DNA of 64,000 nucleotides from assembly GCA_036583965.1 (NCBI GenBank), contig JAZBQD010000021.1, positions 17,918,766 to 17,982,765 on the forward strand, read 5' to 3'. This document shows positions 37,601 through 48,917 of this stretch, piece after piece (within the stretch, counting starts at the first letter, position 1; every line of letters begins with the position of its first letter). This stretch comes from Prunella strophiata (taxonomy: Eukaryota; Chordata; Aves; Passeriformes; Prunellidae). The position numbers and the translations under genes are program-made. Below the pieces are notes generated by a model that did no database searches, was not told the DNA's origin, and saw only the letters and a list, made by a program, of their open reading frames with translations.

Positions 37601-39539
37601 GGTTTGCACACAGATGCACACTATGTGAGCCTTCTGTCAGGCTTTGAGAATTCTCTACAAATCCATTTCCCACATTTCCCCCTCTCTCTTGAATGGAAAA
37701 ACTTCTGGTGCATGCTGATGTTTGCAGGGCAGAACCAGAAAGGAAGGGACCAGGACACTCCCTGCCAGTGTCCTCTGGGGCTCTGTCTGCACATGCTGCT
37801 ACTACACAGCACAAAAATTAGAAATATTTATATGTTACTGCATGCTTCAATGAGAAATATGAGTTTGAAATTCCAGTTTTGTCTTCTGACTTTGCTTTCT
37901 GCATCCAAAACTTTTGCTGCCTTTATTCTGCTGACGCATTTGCCCGACAAAAGAATTTCATACATGCCAAAATATTTTCCAGGAAAGCTCAGAGCATGTT
38001 TAGATATTCATTGAATTTATGTACAGGATATGGCAGGATATGTACATTGGCACTGGGCTACAAATCACCTCACTGTAGAGACATGAGATATCAGTTTTTC
38101 TATTTTGTCCCTGTAAAAACCAGGGGAAACATCAAACCAGGTCCCTGAGCTGCTTCCAAAACAAATTAAGAGTTTTTCCATCATCTCTTTTATAACTTTT
38201 TCTTTAATAACATCCATAGTAACCAGTGTAATGCAGAACTGTGGGGATCTTAGACATGAAGCATTTCTGAGAGCTTAAATAATTATATAAGTGGCAAACA
38301 GAACAACCAAGCTGGAACCTGAATTATGTAAAATACTAATAGATGGTCTGAAATGTTACCCAGATTTTATTTTATTTGGGAAAGCCTCTGAATCCTTGAC
38401 TTGTAGCTATTGGAAAGGTTATAAAATGCTAGTGGCAATTCCCACTCTTATGGCAAATGAGTTGTGTCCACAGAGCTCAGTAATCTCAGCAGTTTATAAG
38501 AGGTTTATAGCAACCCAAATTACTTCAGCTGCAGAGGACTTTTATTTCCCTCATTGTGAGGTTATTATTTCCCTATCTCTAATTTCTCTGTGCTGTACAC
38601 AGAAGGTCAGAGTTTAACACAAAACAATGAAGGCTCACTGGGTGTGTTCTCACCATGTACCTTCTTTTCCAGATGGACACAACCTGAGGCATAAGTATTA
38701 CAAGGAATATTTTGGTAAGCTGCTGGCATGAAGTGTTTGTTGTTATTATTAAGCTTTGTCATTCTTGCAATGCTTACAGGGAATTTGCTACTTATGAAAT
38801 GAAGGTTTGTACATAGAAAAAAAATATTCTTTATCCTCAACTCTCTATGCCTTGGTCAGAAGATCTTATTTTAAAATCTGCAATGTCCTGGCTGTGGACT
38901 CGTGAGAACCAGAATTTTCAGCTGTGACAGAATGAGTTAAATGATGCAGTCATCTGCCAGGGGAACCACCCAGTCCAATACTCTCTTTTATTATTATTTT
39001 TATGTGTATTTAATGCAATTTCTGGAGCTTTGCTCTTGGCCCAGGACTCCTTGCAGCTGAACAGAGCTGTGTCAAAAGCAGGCTCTGGGTCTGTGGTAAG
39101 AGATAAGGGATGGCTGGAGCCCAGTGCATTCCCTCAGGAGCCTCTCACAAATCTGGGGCTCAAAGGAAGCAGGAGCATCTCCCACATCTTTCCTCAGAGT
39201 TCCAAAGCTCCTGGTGCCTCCCTCTTGGATCTGGACTAGATTTGAAGTGACATTCAGGTATAACAAGACAGCAGCTTTGACATAAGATTCACAAACAGCC
39301 ACATTTGGCCACTTAGGCTGATAAAACCATGAGAGGATTTCCTTTCCTCTCTTCCAGGTTGGGCTAGCCCAGCCCTCTGCTAAATAATGAAACCAATAAA
39401 TCTGCACTGCTGAGGGAACCTGGAGAAACCATTTGGCACAGCCCAAGCCAAACCTGACTTTGCTGGTATTTGTTTTTCAGGGAGCAATTCCAACAATTTG
39501 GTCGGCTATGTGAAAAACCAGCAGAAGCATTTAGGCTAA
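25514..39539 (+). CDS. WFDC1: WFDC1 (ps20), WAP four-disulfide core domain protein 1, complete
   Basis: Six coding exons (25514-25657, 32336-32531, 34436-34519, 37062-37202, 38673-38714, 39481-39539) join in phase to a 221-residue protein, close to the roughly 220 residues of mammalian WFDC1. An N-terminal hydrophobic signal peptide (ILAAALCALVLL, residues about 15-26) indicates secretion. Residues about 63-109 are the WAP domain with eight cysteines, including the adjacent pair in KRCCYNGC. The next exon encodes the highly conserved DWLVQPKPRWLGGNGWLLDG. The C-terminal part carries further cysteines (EACSTTEDG, GYECHI, GQCIK). WAP-domain proteins are often protease inhibitors; WFDC1/ps20 is known as a secreted, growth-suppressing stromal protein. 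All donors are GT and all acceptors AG. No frameshift or lost cysteine was seen. ATP2C2 lies downstream on the same strand, as in mammals. Confidence 0.96.
26330..26396 (+). repeat. Short dispersed repeat, matching 23990-24056
   Basis: CTGCCCAAAGCACAGCTACT and the following sequence match the segment 2.3 kb upstream, before WFDC1 exon 1. Confidence 0.6.
31011..32234. repeat. Tandem array of about 120-bp units in WFDC1 intron 1
   Basis: About ten units containing ATTGAGATATTGCAATGACA, ATAATTCAGTGCTGGTTTGG and GGACAGTTCTAATT. Two unit types alternate: a long one (127 bp early in the array) with TTTTCAATGCAATAATCTC and a shorter one with AATTATCTC. The short type recurs at 31261, 31501 and 31741, so the true period there is a dimer of about 240 bp. 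The array stops about 100 bp before WFDC1 exon 2. Confidence 0.93.
32336..32531 (+). CDS. WFDC1: WFDC1 coding exon 2 (WAP domain)
   Basis: 196 bp, phase 0 to 1. It encodes SDRCPPPPQSLPERACEV through YACLESVQPPP with all eight WAP cysteines. The exon is strikingly GC-rich compared with its introns. Acceptor TTTGCAAAG, donor CCAG/GTGCAG. Confidence 0.95.
32700..33585. repeat. Tandem array, 114-bp unit, in WFDC1 intron 2
   Basis: The unit contains CAAACTGGTGTGGCAAAATT, TACTTGGATGAATTGTAGAA and CATCCTTGGAAGTGTCCAAG. Some copies lack about half the unit. The last part of each unit is CR1 3'-end sequence (compare 33958-34127). The array resumes after the LTR, at 33886. Confidence 0.92.
33592..33885 (+). 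mobile_element. Solo LTR, ERVK-like, inserted in the 114-bp array
   Basis: 294 bp, TGTTGCC to GTGACA, same family as 242-542. The flanks are GTGAGG (586-591) and GTGTGG (886-891), a 6-bp target duplication with one difference. The uninterrupted array unit reads CAAACTGGTGTGGCAA, which shows the pre-insertion state. AATAAA is present near 33813. Confidence 0.78.
33886..34127 (+). mobile_element. Last array unit running into a CR1 LINE 3' end
   Basis: After the LTR, the last array unit (GTGTGGCAACATTTCCTCTT) continues at about 33958 into CR1 3' sequence: GGAGGTGTCCAAGGACAGGT, AGCAGCCTGGGGTAGTGGAA, GGTGTCCCTGCCCATGGCAA and AAGGTCCTTTCCCACCCAAC. The upstream units stop part-way through this same CR1 segment. 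Confidence 0.8.
34436..34519 (+). CDS. WFDC1: WFDC1 coding exon 3
   Basis: 84 bp, phase 1 to 1. It encodes (V)LDWLVQPKPRWLGGNGWLL and DGPEEVLQ, identical by eye to the human peptide. Acceptor TTCTCTCTTCTGCAG, donor CAAG/GTACAG. Confidence 0.96.
35838..36205 (-). mobile_element. LTR-like repeat, copy A
   Basis: It aligns along its length with copy B (36206-36660): CAGAGGCCAGACTGAGCTAA, GGTCATGGGTTTTCACACTT, TTTGGTCCATTTGCATATTG and GTGTCCTTGATTGCCAGG. The reverse complement carries AATAAA-like signals, so the minus orientation is inferred. The LTR assignment is tentative because clear TG/CA ends and a target duplication were not established. Confidence 0.55.
36206..36660 (-). mobile_element. 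LTR-like repeat, copy B
   Basis: Homologous to copy A and directly adjacent to it; its right end also matches the fragment at 16735-16803. It extends further right than A, to AACTTAAGGCATCACA. The two copies differ substantially, so they are not a recent pair. Confidence 0.55.
37062..37202 (+). CDS. WFDC1: WFDC1 coding exon 4
   Basis: 141 bp, phase 1 to 1. It encodes (A)EACSTTEDGDEPLHCPTGY, ECHIINPGNAAEGVPNRGQ and CIKLRASP, matching the conserved C-terminal cysteine region of WFDC1. Acceptor CTTCTCTTGCAG, donor CCAG/GTGGGT. Confidence 0.96.
37310..37700 (+). mobile_element. Dispersed repeat in WFDC1 intron 4
   Basis: Starts near TGTGAAGGGTGAGACAATAC; the part 37573-37690 is repeated in inverted orientation at 18555-18682. 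The boundaries are uncertain and the element may extend to about 38150. It is probably retroviral-derived, but no coding domain is recognised. Confidence 0.5.
38673..38714 (+). CDS. WFDC1: WFDC1 coding exon 5
   Basis: 42 bp, phase 1 to 1, encoding (D)GHNLRHKYYKEYF; human has DGRILRHKLYKEYP. Acceptor CTTCTTTTCCAG, donor TTTG/GTAAGC. Confidence 0.92.
39481..39539 (+). CDS. WFDC1: WFDC1 coding exon 6 with stop codon
   Basis: 59 bp, phase 1 entry, encoding (G)SNSNNLVGYVKNQQKHLG and TAA at 39537-39539. The end (QQKHLG) parallels human GQQRHFQ. Acceptor TATTTGTTTTTCAG. Confidence 0.9.
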
Positions 39540-39555
39540 TTGAAGGTGTGCCTGG
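39540..39555 (+). other. Start of WFDC1 3' UTR with candidate splice donor
   Basis: CTGG/GTAAGT, 16 bp after the stop codon, is a near-consensus donor, so a 3'-UTR intron is likely. An AATAAA at 39570 offers an alternative unspliced end. Confidence 0.5.
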
Positions 39556-41924
39556 GTAAGTGCCCTGTGAATAAAGGGAAAGCTGGGTGGAAATAGCTGG
39601 TGCTTAGAATGCAATTATTCAGAGGAACATTGTCTGAGAGTGGTATTTCCTCTAAGCAAAATGCTGGAGTGAGGACAGCACCTTAAAACCCTGTGCAGGT
39701 GCATGAAACTCTCTCATTCCACCAGACACACCTGATTTCTCTGCACCTTTGTCTTGTGGGTATTTAGAGGATGGAGGGATTTTTAAGATTAAAAATAATT
39801 TGTGTTCCTTAAGGCTTTAAACTGTGTGTTTAGGGGCTTCTTCTAACACAGGTGTGACTGGTCCTGCCAGACAATAAAAGCTGTTTATTCTGATTGCAAC
39901 CAGGGGCAGCCTTGCAAATACTTCAGCACATGGGGGGTTTGTGGGATAATTTTTTGTGCTGAGCAGTGGCACTCACTCATGTGAGCAAAGGCACATGAAT
40001 CTGGCCAGAGCCAAGCCAGCAGCAAAAGCTCTGTCTGTTTTATCAGTCAGGTAAGAATGAAAATATCTATAACACCAAAATTTCTGTCCCAAGATGGTTT
40101 TCTCAACACTTTCAGCTTCACTTTAAAATTAACTTGGGTTTAGCTGGGAGTTATGGAAACAAAGCAGCTCAGTGTCTCTCTGTACCTACGTCAGGCTGGC
40201 TGTTAAGATTACTCAGCTACTTAAGGACAAGTCCTGTGCAAACATCCTAGGAAAGGATAAATATTTTAATTCCTCTTCCTTCTTTTTTTTTTTTTTCTTT
40301 TTTTTTTTTTTGGTTTTCACCCAGCTGGACCACTCTGGCAAGGAATGCTTCACCCAGCAGCTTTCTGGTCCCAGATCTCCACATCTCCAGCACCCCCTGA
40401 TCCCTGCCCATCACTGACAAAAAAATTCATTATCCAAGGAATGGAATGAGTCCAGATTTTAACCCCACCAGGAAGGGGAGAAATGTGATCCCCTGAAGGA
40501 AACCACACTGCCCATCAGCTGCCCTGCTACAAATGAAATGCAAACACCTGCAAGGGATCCCTGAAAGCCACAGAGCCATGATCAGGCTGCTGACACAGAG
40601 CCTGCCCTTCGTGTGCTTGCTGTGTGACCAATTCAGATTTCAGGCCTGTGAACACAACCCAGTGACGTCAGAATTCTACCCAAATATCATCTCTAAGTTG
40701 CTTTAAAATAGGTGAGACCAAAGAGGTTCTCTGGATCAAATCCAGTGCCTGCTTTTCTTGAACAACCCCTTTAAAGAAGACTTTTCATCAGCTTAAAATC
40801 CAAAGAAACCCAAAAGTTTCTTCTTTTATTTAAATCCAGATAAAAACCAGGCTTGACACCCACACTAAATGGCTAAACCTGAAGTCTTAACAATTTGAGG
40901 AAGTTTAAACTAGGAGAAAACCAGCTTTATAAATGTTTGGAGGTTACTTTTCTCAGTCTGGTGAGCTGCAGATTGAGAGTTAATAATGGAACAGATTCCT
41001 TCCTACAACACCCAGGCTGACACACAAATGCATGCCAGGTTTTATAATGTGCTGTTTTTAGCCAGCACAGTTAATGCTCACAAAGTCTGGGGGTTTGTAC
41101 CTGCAAAACCTCAGCAAGAGGCCTGAAGTCTGGATAATTGGTTAAATGTGTTAGAAAATCAAACCCAGGATAAATTTGTGTGATGAAAATGATTGTCTGG
41201 CAGATGGGCCACTGCTTCCTCAGGAGTCCTGTACCTTTGTGTTGATTTCCCCAAATCTTTAAGGTCTGGATATTTGTATTTGGGCCTCACAAAATTAGCT
41301 TTTAGCTGTTTGCCATTTAACAATGGAAAACACATTTTCTATTAAGGTTTTCCTTTCCTGTGGCAGTCCTGAAGGGACAGTTTCATTTATTGTGGCAAAC
41401 CAGCCAGAATTGTTTGGCAGAAAAGCCACATTTGCTCCATGGTTCAGAACTCATCCCCATCTGCATGCATGAAATTAGCATTTTAATTTGCACAGTAGTA
41501 GCACTGCATATAAATACCCAATTCACAAATGCTTCCACTCACAAAATACAGGATTTTTTTTTTTTTCCACTCACTAAATGTTTTAAGCCAAATCCAAGGC
41601 ACCTATAAAACTCTTGATACTTTGCACATGACATTTGCAGCTGGAGAGATGCAAGGTGCCAAACTGCTCTTCTGTTTCCTATTCTAAACACAATTCTGCT
41701 GCTTTACAGAGCAAAGGAGCAGCTCAAGGGCTCCACATCTCCCTAAATATCTTCATTTGAAATCACTTTTTGAAAGTTGAACTCACTTTTTTTCCAAAGT
41801 GCAAGATAGTCAATGCAGCACCATGTTTGGATAGAGCTGTTTCTAGAATTTTTATCCTGTACAGCTTCCTGCAGTGAGATCTTAATTCCTGCAGTGAAAT
41901 CTTAATTCCTGGACACAGGAGCCA

Positions 41925-42000
41925 CAGAACCAGAGAATTTGTGGAGTGGTTTGGGCTGGAAGGGAGTTTGAAGCTCATCACATTCCACTAGGTCAGGTTA
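41925..42000 (-). mobile_element. CR1 LINE fragment, minus strand
   Basis: CCACAGAACCAGAGAATTTG, GGTTTGGGCTGGAAGGGAGT and CTCATCACATTCCACTA match the reverse complement of the CR1 3' end. Confidence 0.65.
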
Positions 42001-42971
42001 TCCAAGCTCCAATCTATATTTTATAGTTCCAATCTGTGTTCAGACCAGAAATTTGCCACTTATCCTCCTGCAGCCTTGCTCCTCAGTGCTGCTCAGTGGA
42101 AAAGGATTGATTTTGTTCAGCTTTACTTCCTGCAGGAAAAAAAAATCAAATTCTGATTAAATGAGCAAAGCCCTCCAGTGATCACTGCTGGCCCCAAAGG
42201 GTAAATGTCAAAATGTTCTATTTTAAACTAAAAAAATCCCTAAAACCTTGTGAGGAGCTAGTTGAGAAACTGGTGTTGAGCATTCAGAAATTTGAAAGAC
42301 TAAAACTTCAAATCTTAACCTAATCTCTCAAAGCAGCCCAAAATATTCTTAATTTGAGTGAATTTAACATTCACTTCAGTGTCTGTTTTCTTTGTAGCTG
42401 CAGAAGCACATACCTGACCACCTGGGTGGGACAGCACAGGTATTTTCTGCTTGCAAAAGGAATTTAAAAAAAAAAAAAAAAAAAAAAGAAGAAAATTGAC
42501 AAATTAATAATTTGATGATGAATTTCTGTTTACTGGGTGTTTCACAGCCATCACCCTTCTTCGTGGTGCTATAATGCTCAGGGGGTTCTTTTTCCAAGTT
42601 AATTCAAGTTATTAATTGTCAAACTCAGAAACAAAAGCCACAGAAGGGACTTGTCAAAGTGCTGTGTTTTCAGCAGTGAAACACTGAAATGTGAAACTCA
42701 GACACTGAAATGAAAACTCAGAGCAGGTGAGCTGTCCTCAGCTGCTCTCCTCTCCAGAAACAGATGTTCAGCAGCAGCCTGGTGCAGCACAGTGGGAAAT
42801 GCCTGGTGCAGGATGTTTTTAACACTTTCATGACCACTTTGCAGCGTGTTTGGTGCTATGAGAACTTTCCTGTGTGTCACTGGGTGCTGCACTGCCCACA
42901 GCCTCCCACAGCCCCCAGGATCTGGGCAGCCCCTCCCTGGTTTGTGCTGTTCAGGTCCTGCTTTGGTGCTC

Positions 42972-42977
42972 AATAAA
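42972..42977 (+). promoter_or_regulatory. Poly(A) signal AATAAA
   Basis: AATAAA with a GT-rich element about 40 bp downstream. It is the most likely end of the WFDC1 transcript if the terminal exon above is real. Confidence 0.5.
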
Positions 42978-43050
42978 AAGTGACCAGTCTATTTTTCAAC
43001 CCTGCTGAGTTTCTGTTGTGTCTTCTTGGTGGACTTTCAGCTTTGGATTA

Positions 43051-43053
43051 TGG

Positions 43054-43083
<30 letters not shown>
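43051..43083. repeat. Poly-A run
   Basis: An uninterrupted A run of about 33 bases. Confidence 0.9.
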
Positions 43084-43086
<3 letters not shown>

Positions 43087-43559
43087 AGAAAACTTCTAAG
43101 TTTTGGTTGTTGGGAGAACATAACACAAGTGTAGGGATACAAAAGTCTTTTTGTGCACTGGAAGGGAGGTGATAGACCCCAAAACATGTCCACCACCCTC
43201 TTTTGGGTCAGACCCTCAGTTCTTGGCATTTGCAGTGCCCACAGAGGAGCTGGGGGGCAGCCCTGGAGGCTGGGGGTGCTGCCCCAGGGGAGGTGACCCT
43301 TTGCTGGCACTGGGGCAGTGCTGGTGCTGCCAGCTCAGGTGCTTTGGGCTGCACTGCAGCTCTGCAGGAGCCTCAGAGGGTGGAGAAGCCAAGCAAGGCA
43401 AAGGTCAGGGCAGAGCTGGCACAGGAGAGGGGCTGGGCCATCCCCAGGCTCCCCCACCCCACCTGCCCCAGCCAGCCTGTCCTGCTCTGCCTGCTCCTCA
43501 GCAGGGACAGGAAGGTCTGGGAAGGTCTGGGGGGGTTGAGATGACCCCAGGCAGCACCA

Positions 43560-44935
43560 GGTGTCAGGAGAGCTCCTCACTGTGCCAGAGAAGGTGTCCT
43601 TGGGACCACTTGGAGCTCTCCTGGTCCTTGGGACCACTTGGAGCTCTCCTGGTCCTTGGGACCACTTGGAGCTCTCCTGGCCCTTGGGAACCTTGGGATT
43701 ACTTGGATTTCTCATGATCCTTGGGATCCTTGGGATTACTTGGACTTCTCCTGGTCTTTGGGATCCTTGGGATCACCTGGACCTCTCGTGGTCCTTGGGA
43801 ACCTTGGAATTACTTGGATTTCTCATGATTCTTTGAATCACTTGGACTTCTCCTGGTCCTTGGGATCCTTGGGATTACTTGGACTTCTCATTATCCTTGG
43901 GATCTTTGAATCACTTGGACTTCTCCTGGTCCTTGGGACCACTTGGAGCTCTCCTGGTCCTTGGGACCACTTGGAGCTCTCCTGGTCCTTGGGACCACTT
44001 GGAGCTCTCCTGGTCCTTGGGACCACTTGGAGCTCTCCTGGTCCTTGGGACCACTTGGAGCTCTCCTGGTCCTTGGGACCACTTGGAGCTCTCCTGGTCC
44101 TTGGGACCACTTGGAGCTCTCCTGGTCCTTGGGACCACTTGGAGCTCTCCTGGTCCTTGGGACCACTTGGAGCTCTCCTGGTCCTTGGGACCACTTGGAG
44201 CTCTCCTGGTCCTTGGGACCACTTGGAGCTCTCCTGGTCCTTGGGACCACTTGGAGCTCTCCTGGTCCTTGGGACCACTTGGAGCTCTCCTGGTCCTTGG
44301 GACCACTTGGAGCTCTCCTGGTCCTTGGGACCACTTGGAGCTCTCCTGGTCCTTGGGACCACTTGGAGCTCTCCTGGTCCTTGGGACCACTTGGAGCTCT
44401 CCTGGTCCTTGGGACCACTTGGAGCTCTCCTGGTCCTTGGGACCACTTGGAGCTCTCCTGGTCCTTGGGACCACTTGGAGCTCTCCTGGTCCTTGGGACC
44501 ACTTGGAGCTCTCCTGGTCCTTGGGACCACTTGGAGCTCTCCTGGTCCTTGGGACCACTTGGAGCTCTCCTGGTCCTTGGGACCACTTGGAGCTCTCCTG
44601 GTCCTTGGGACCACTTGGAGCTCTCCTGGCCCTTGGGAACCTTGGGATTACTTGGATTTCTCATGATCCTTGGGATCCTTGGGATTACTTGGACTTCTCC
44701 TGGTCTTTGGGATCCTTGGGATCACCTGGACCTCTCGTGGTCCTTGGGAACCTTGGAATTACTTGGATTTCTCATGATTCTTTGAATCACTTGGACTTCT
44801 CCTGGTCCTTGGGATCCTTGGGATTACTTGGACTTCTCATTATCCTTGGGATCCTTTGAATCACTTGGACTTCTCCTGGTCTTTGGGATCACTTGGACCT
44901 CTCCTGGCCCTTGGGATCACTTGGATCTCCCCCAT
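43560..44935. repeat. Minisatellite, 28-bp unit, with duplicated flanks
   Basis: The core at about 43920-44629 is roughly 25 near-perfect copies of a 28-bp unit containing GGGACCACTTGGAGCTCTCC. Each side carries the same diverged block (CCCTTGGGAACCTTGGGATT, then TTACTTGGATTTCTCATG), starting at 43681 and again at 44630, an offset of 949 bp. Because 28 is not a multiple of 3, three units make a 28-residue translated period, and long frames stay open on both strands (up to 342 codons). These are not genes. Confidence 0.96.
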
Positions 44936-45597
44936 TTGTTTTGGGGAGCTCACAGGGGCTGTGCACATAACTCCTGTCTCCTGCTGGGAGTTGTGACAGC
45001 AGCCAAGAATCTTGGCTTTCAGGAGAATGATTTGTTTGATGAACACCACAAAATCATGGTTTCATTTCAGCTCATTCCCACGCCAGTGCCAGCAAAAGTG
45101 TTTTTTGCTGCTGTGGTTTGGTGTGATCTTTGTGGAAAAAGCACAGCATGACCTGAGGCAGGTCTGGGGTGACACTGAGGTGCTGTCAGGGCATCCCAGG
45201 AACCAACAAAAGGATCAGCAGAAGGACTAAAATAGATCTTCAAGGAGTCTACTGCTACCACCAGAACAATATAAAATAATTTCTGATGTACCACTCTGTG
45301 GTACTGGAGTGTCTTGGTCACCTTCAGGAAGTTTTCCATAGTTTGCTGAGCAGTGAAGAGGCCTCTGAGGTTTGGACAATCCATAGAAGAGTTTTTGGAG
45401 GCTGGAGGTTTCTCTGTGCTTGTGACACAGCAGGGGTTGGGGGTTATTTTATTATATAACCTCATACAGGAGGTTATTTTCTTCTCCCTCCTCACCCTGG
45501 TTGCACAGGCTGGATTCCCCTCTGGAGGTGGGGTTGGATGAGCATTGTGTCTCTATGGCAAAAGGATTTACTGCATCATTTAGGATCCTTTAATGGT

Positions 45598-45747
45598 AAA
45601 TTAAAAAATAATAATAATAAAAACAAAAACAAAAACAAAAACAAAAACCCACAAAAAACCACCCCAAACAAGCAAACAAAAAAGAAACCAACAAAAAAAA
45701 AAAAAAAAAACAAAAAAACAAAAAAAACATCAAAACAAAAAAACCAC
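45598..45747. repeat. A-rich (AAAAC)n tract
   Basis: About 150 bp of A with scattered C, including a (AAAAAC)n part and an A run of about 18. The lysine-rich frame is an artefact. Confidence 0.92.
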
Positions 45748-48700
45748 TAACACCTTTTTCTGGTGAGTCCGCAGAGGTAAATCCAATTTCTTCCCATTAT
45801 TTTCTCCTTGCTACTTTTCCATGCAGACAAAACAGCAAGAACAACGAGAGAAGCTGTGAAAAACAAAAAAATATCCTTAGAGAGTTTCCCAGACAGAGCT
45901 GGGGATGGTGGGGCTCGTTCCACCCATCCTGAGACCCCCACCAGGTGAGTCTCCCAATTTAAGAAATGGAAACTGAGCAAAAAAAACCCCAAAAGCTTTC
46001 ATTAAATTCCCTCTTCCTTCCCCATTACACACCTGGGGACAGACCTAAGGATTTTACTCCACCTCTATGGGACAAGATGGAAAAGAACTGTGACTCTAAA
46101 CTCTGTTCTCTGCTTTAAAAGCCAGGAGCAGCAGAAGTTCTGCCCAGGAGAATCCCAACCCAAAAGCGAAGTGTTTGGATTTTTGGGTGGCAGCAAACTC
46201 CATTCTACCCGTGCAGAAGGGATTTTTTTCCCTCAAGGTGGCACAAGAGGAACAAAAGTGCAACAAGCCCTGGTTCTGGCAGGGGAGCAGGTGAAGGGGC
46301 TGTGAGTTTTGAACTCACAACATCATATTTTTGGGCTCAGGGGGTCTCAGAGAATGGCTCCTTTGCTGTGTGTGTCTTCATAGCAGATATTTTCTACTTA
46401 GAAGACAAAAAGAAAAAAGGTTTTCCAAATAATCTCCTTAGAACTGGAGCTTTATTATCCAATTAAATGGGAAATACTGTAAGGGCACTGCAGCTGGGCT
46501 GTGTGTTATGTTTTTAGAGTGGGAAAATGATAGAGTGAAGAAATACAACTTGTATTAGTGTTGTTTTCTTAACATTATAGTCCTGATTCAGTCTATTCCC
46601 AGCATTTTATGAGTATAGGTAGCAAAATACATTAATTTTTCATTAGATTTCCTAACATGCAGAAATCAACAGCAGCAAGAAAATGAAACTTGAGTCTGTT
46701 CAGCAATTTCTCAGAGTGAGTGACAAACAGCAACATTTTTTTTCCCTGCATTTATTCCATCTCATCAAATATAATTTCCCATCACAGAACTGAGAGAGCA
46801 CAAAGATGAGAGGGGGTCGTGGTCCTGAGCCCAAACCACGCTGTTCCTCCCCAGTTTGCTGGACAATAAACCAGCCTGCACTGATTGTTACAGTGCTTTA
46901 TTGTACTCATCAACACGTTTTTCTCCTTTTCTGTCCCTTTTTTTTGCCTTGGAATTCCTGCCAGTGCCACTCAGGGCATTGTTCCCACTCCCTAAGGCAG
47001 GGTGTGGTGCAGATTCTGGATTTTGCTCTTGCAGCTCCCTGTGTCTCTACAAGCAGCAGGGCTGTGCCAGGGGGATGATGCTAAATCAGGGAAGGATCAG
47101 CCTCTTGCTCAATTAGCCACGGTGGCTAATGAGGGCCACGGGCACAGCCCCAGGATGCTCCTGCTGGGCAGCAGCTTCAGGGATGATGGGTGAGGATTTG
47201 GGGTGAGAAAATCAACAGCAAAACCAAAGGGAAATTTTCTTCCCAGAAAGGGGGGAGATATTTTCCAGCATTCTTCTGGCAGGAACATTGTCAGAACCCA
47301 GCACATCCCTCTGGCTGCCCTGGGTGGCTCCAGCCCCTGGCAGAGGCTCAGAGACCTTGGCACAGAGCCCAAGACCCCTGTGCCTTTGATCTTGAGCCAT
47401 GGAAAAAATTACCAACCTTATATGAAGAGTTACAAGCCACAAAAATTAAGTAGAGTAATAATAAGTTTATCACAGGGTGAAAAAGTAGAATTTTGGGGTT
47501 TTTTAGAATAAGGGTTTGGGGGTCAAGATGGAGGAATTTGGGTGTGTTCTGTCCTTCTTTCTCCTTCTTCACAGCCTCCATCTCCTGGGTGATGGTGGCA
47601 CTTTTGGGTTGGTTTAGAGCAGAGTTGGACTGTGTAACACAGGTGATAGGTATTGGAAAATAACTGTAAATAATGTACAGGTAGTTTTTAGTGTAAAAAG
47701 ACAACACCACCCCAGAGGTGGGCAGTGTGCCTGGGACTGACCTGCTGAACAGAGCTGGGCTGGTCAGGGAGAAAATTTGTTAGATAAGAAATAATAAACA
47801 ACCTTGGGAACTGCACAAGAAGACTCCTGACTCCTTCTTTGGTTCTGGGGCTGGGACACAGAGACTCCCAAACAGATCAGGGTCATCTCCAGCTCCTGAG
47901 AGAGCCCTGACAGAACAGGAGGGTTTGGAGTGATGTTGAGATTGTGGTGACCCCAAACACGCTCAGGTGGGCAGGGGGGGATCCCCTGGCAGGCAGGGCT
48001 GCTGTGCCTTGGCAGGAGCTGGCAGAGCCAGCTGTGCCTGCTCCAGCCCCTTGGAAGAGCTGCACAAGGATGGGGAACCAGCTCAAAGTGAGCTCAGAGA
48101 GGTTTCACCTCCTGATTGCCCTGAGATAAAGTCCAAATCCCTCTGTCTCTGCTCCAAGCCCCGCCTAAGCACCTTACCCAAACCCTGGGCAGGGCTTGGA
48201 TGTGAGATTCCCGAAAATCAGAGGCCAGCATCACCCCTGGCTCCTTTCCCACGGGGAGCAGCGCTGCTGGGCGATGCAGGAGCTCCCTCCCTCTGCCTGA
48301 TTCATCCTTGCGAAAGCATTGCTCAACCCAGGGAGCCGGGAAGCCCCAGCTGGCTTTGACAAGGTCCCAGCTCCTCGCAGGGTTTCCCAATCGCTGTGTT
48401 TTCCCTCCCAGGCTGGGAAGGAGCCCCTCCCTCCCTGCGCAGCGCCTCGGTGGGTGCTCTCTGAAGCTGGCTGGGGTGGACCAGGGGCTCCTCAGCTTTT
48501 CCTGGAGCTGGGGATGCAAACAGGACGCACTGAGGTGCTCCATGGAAAAGCAGCATTTTGGTGAGGGTTTTTGGCCAGGTTTTTGGCACCACAGGCTGTC
48601 ACAGTAGTCTAGGGGCTTAGCCTCACCGTGGTCCAGAGCAAAATAAAAGTGCAGTTTTCTGGGCATCGTCCTTGAAGGAAACTCTTCTCCTGCAGAAAAG

Positions 48701-48917
48701 TGCACATCTATTTTTCTCTGGCTGGGAATGACTTTTATTCCCTCGGTGCAGTTTTTCCTGTCGAAGGAGGATCTGAATCTCCCAGTTTCAGGGGAAGTGA
48801 TCCCACAGTCACAGTGCCTGGGGCAGGATGTCAGTCCTGGGGCAAACCAGAGCGTGATGCTCCCTGACAGGCAGCCACAAATCTTTGGGAATGATGCAAC
48901 CAGTGAACTTTATCAAT
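45748..48917. other. Intergenic stretch between WFDC1 and ATP2C2
   Basis: No gene is recognised on either strand. A 203-codon minus-strand frame (48094-48705) has no identifiable domain or splice support. Confidence 0.5.

Larger units (their letters stand above)
40325..42995 (+). other. Candidate terminal untranslated exon of WFDC1
   Basis: A very strong acceptor (long poly-T then GGTTTTCACCCAG) ends at 40324. The first clear AATAAA after it is at 42972, followed by GT-rich sequence (TTCTGTTGTGTCTTCTTGG). If both are used, the 3' UTR exon would be about 2.65 kb. It overlaps a CR1 fragment and a poly-A run. No coding potential was seen. Inferred from sequence signals only. Confidence 0.35.

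Noticed and set aside
38291..38617. 108-codon plus-strand frame in WFDC1 intron 4
   Set aside because: No splice signals, no recognised domain, and it sits between repeats; probably chance.
43638..44859. Frames of up to 342 codons with a 28-residue period (LELSWSLGPLGALLVLG)
   Set aside because: All frames on both strands are open because of the 28-bp repeat; no independent coding evidence.
48094..48705. 203-codon minus-strand frame
   Set aside because: No recognisable protein features and no linked exons.
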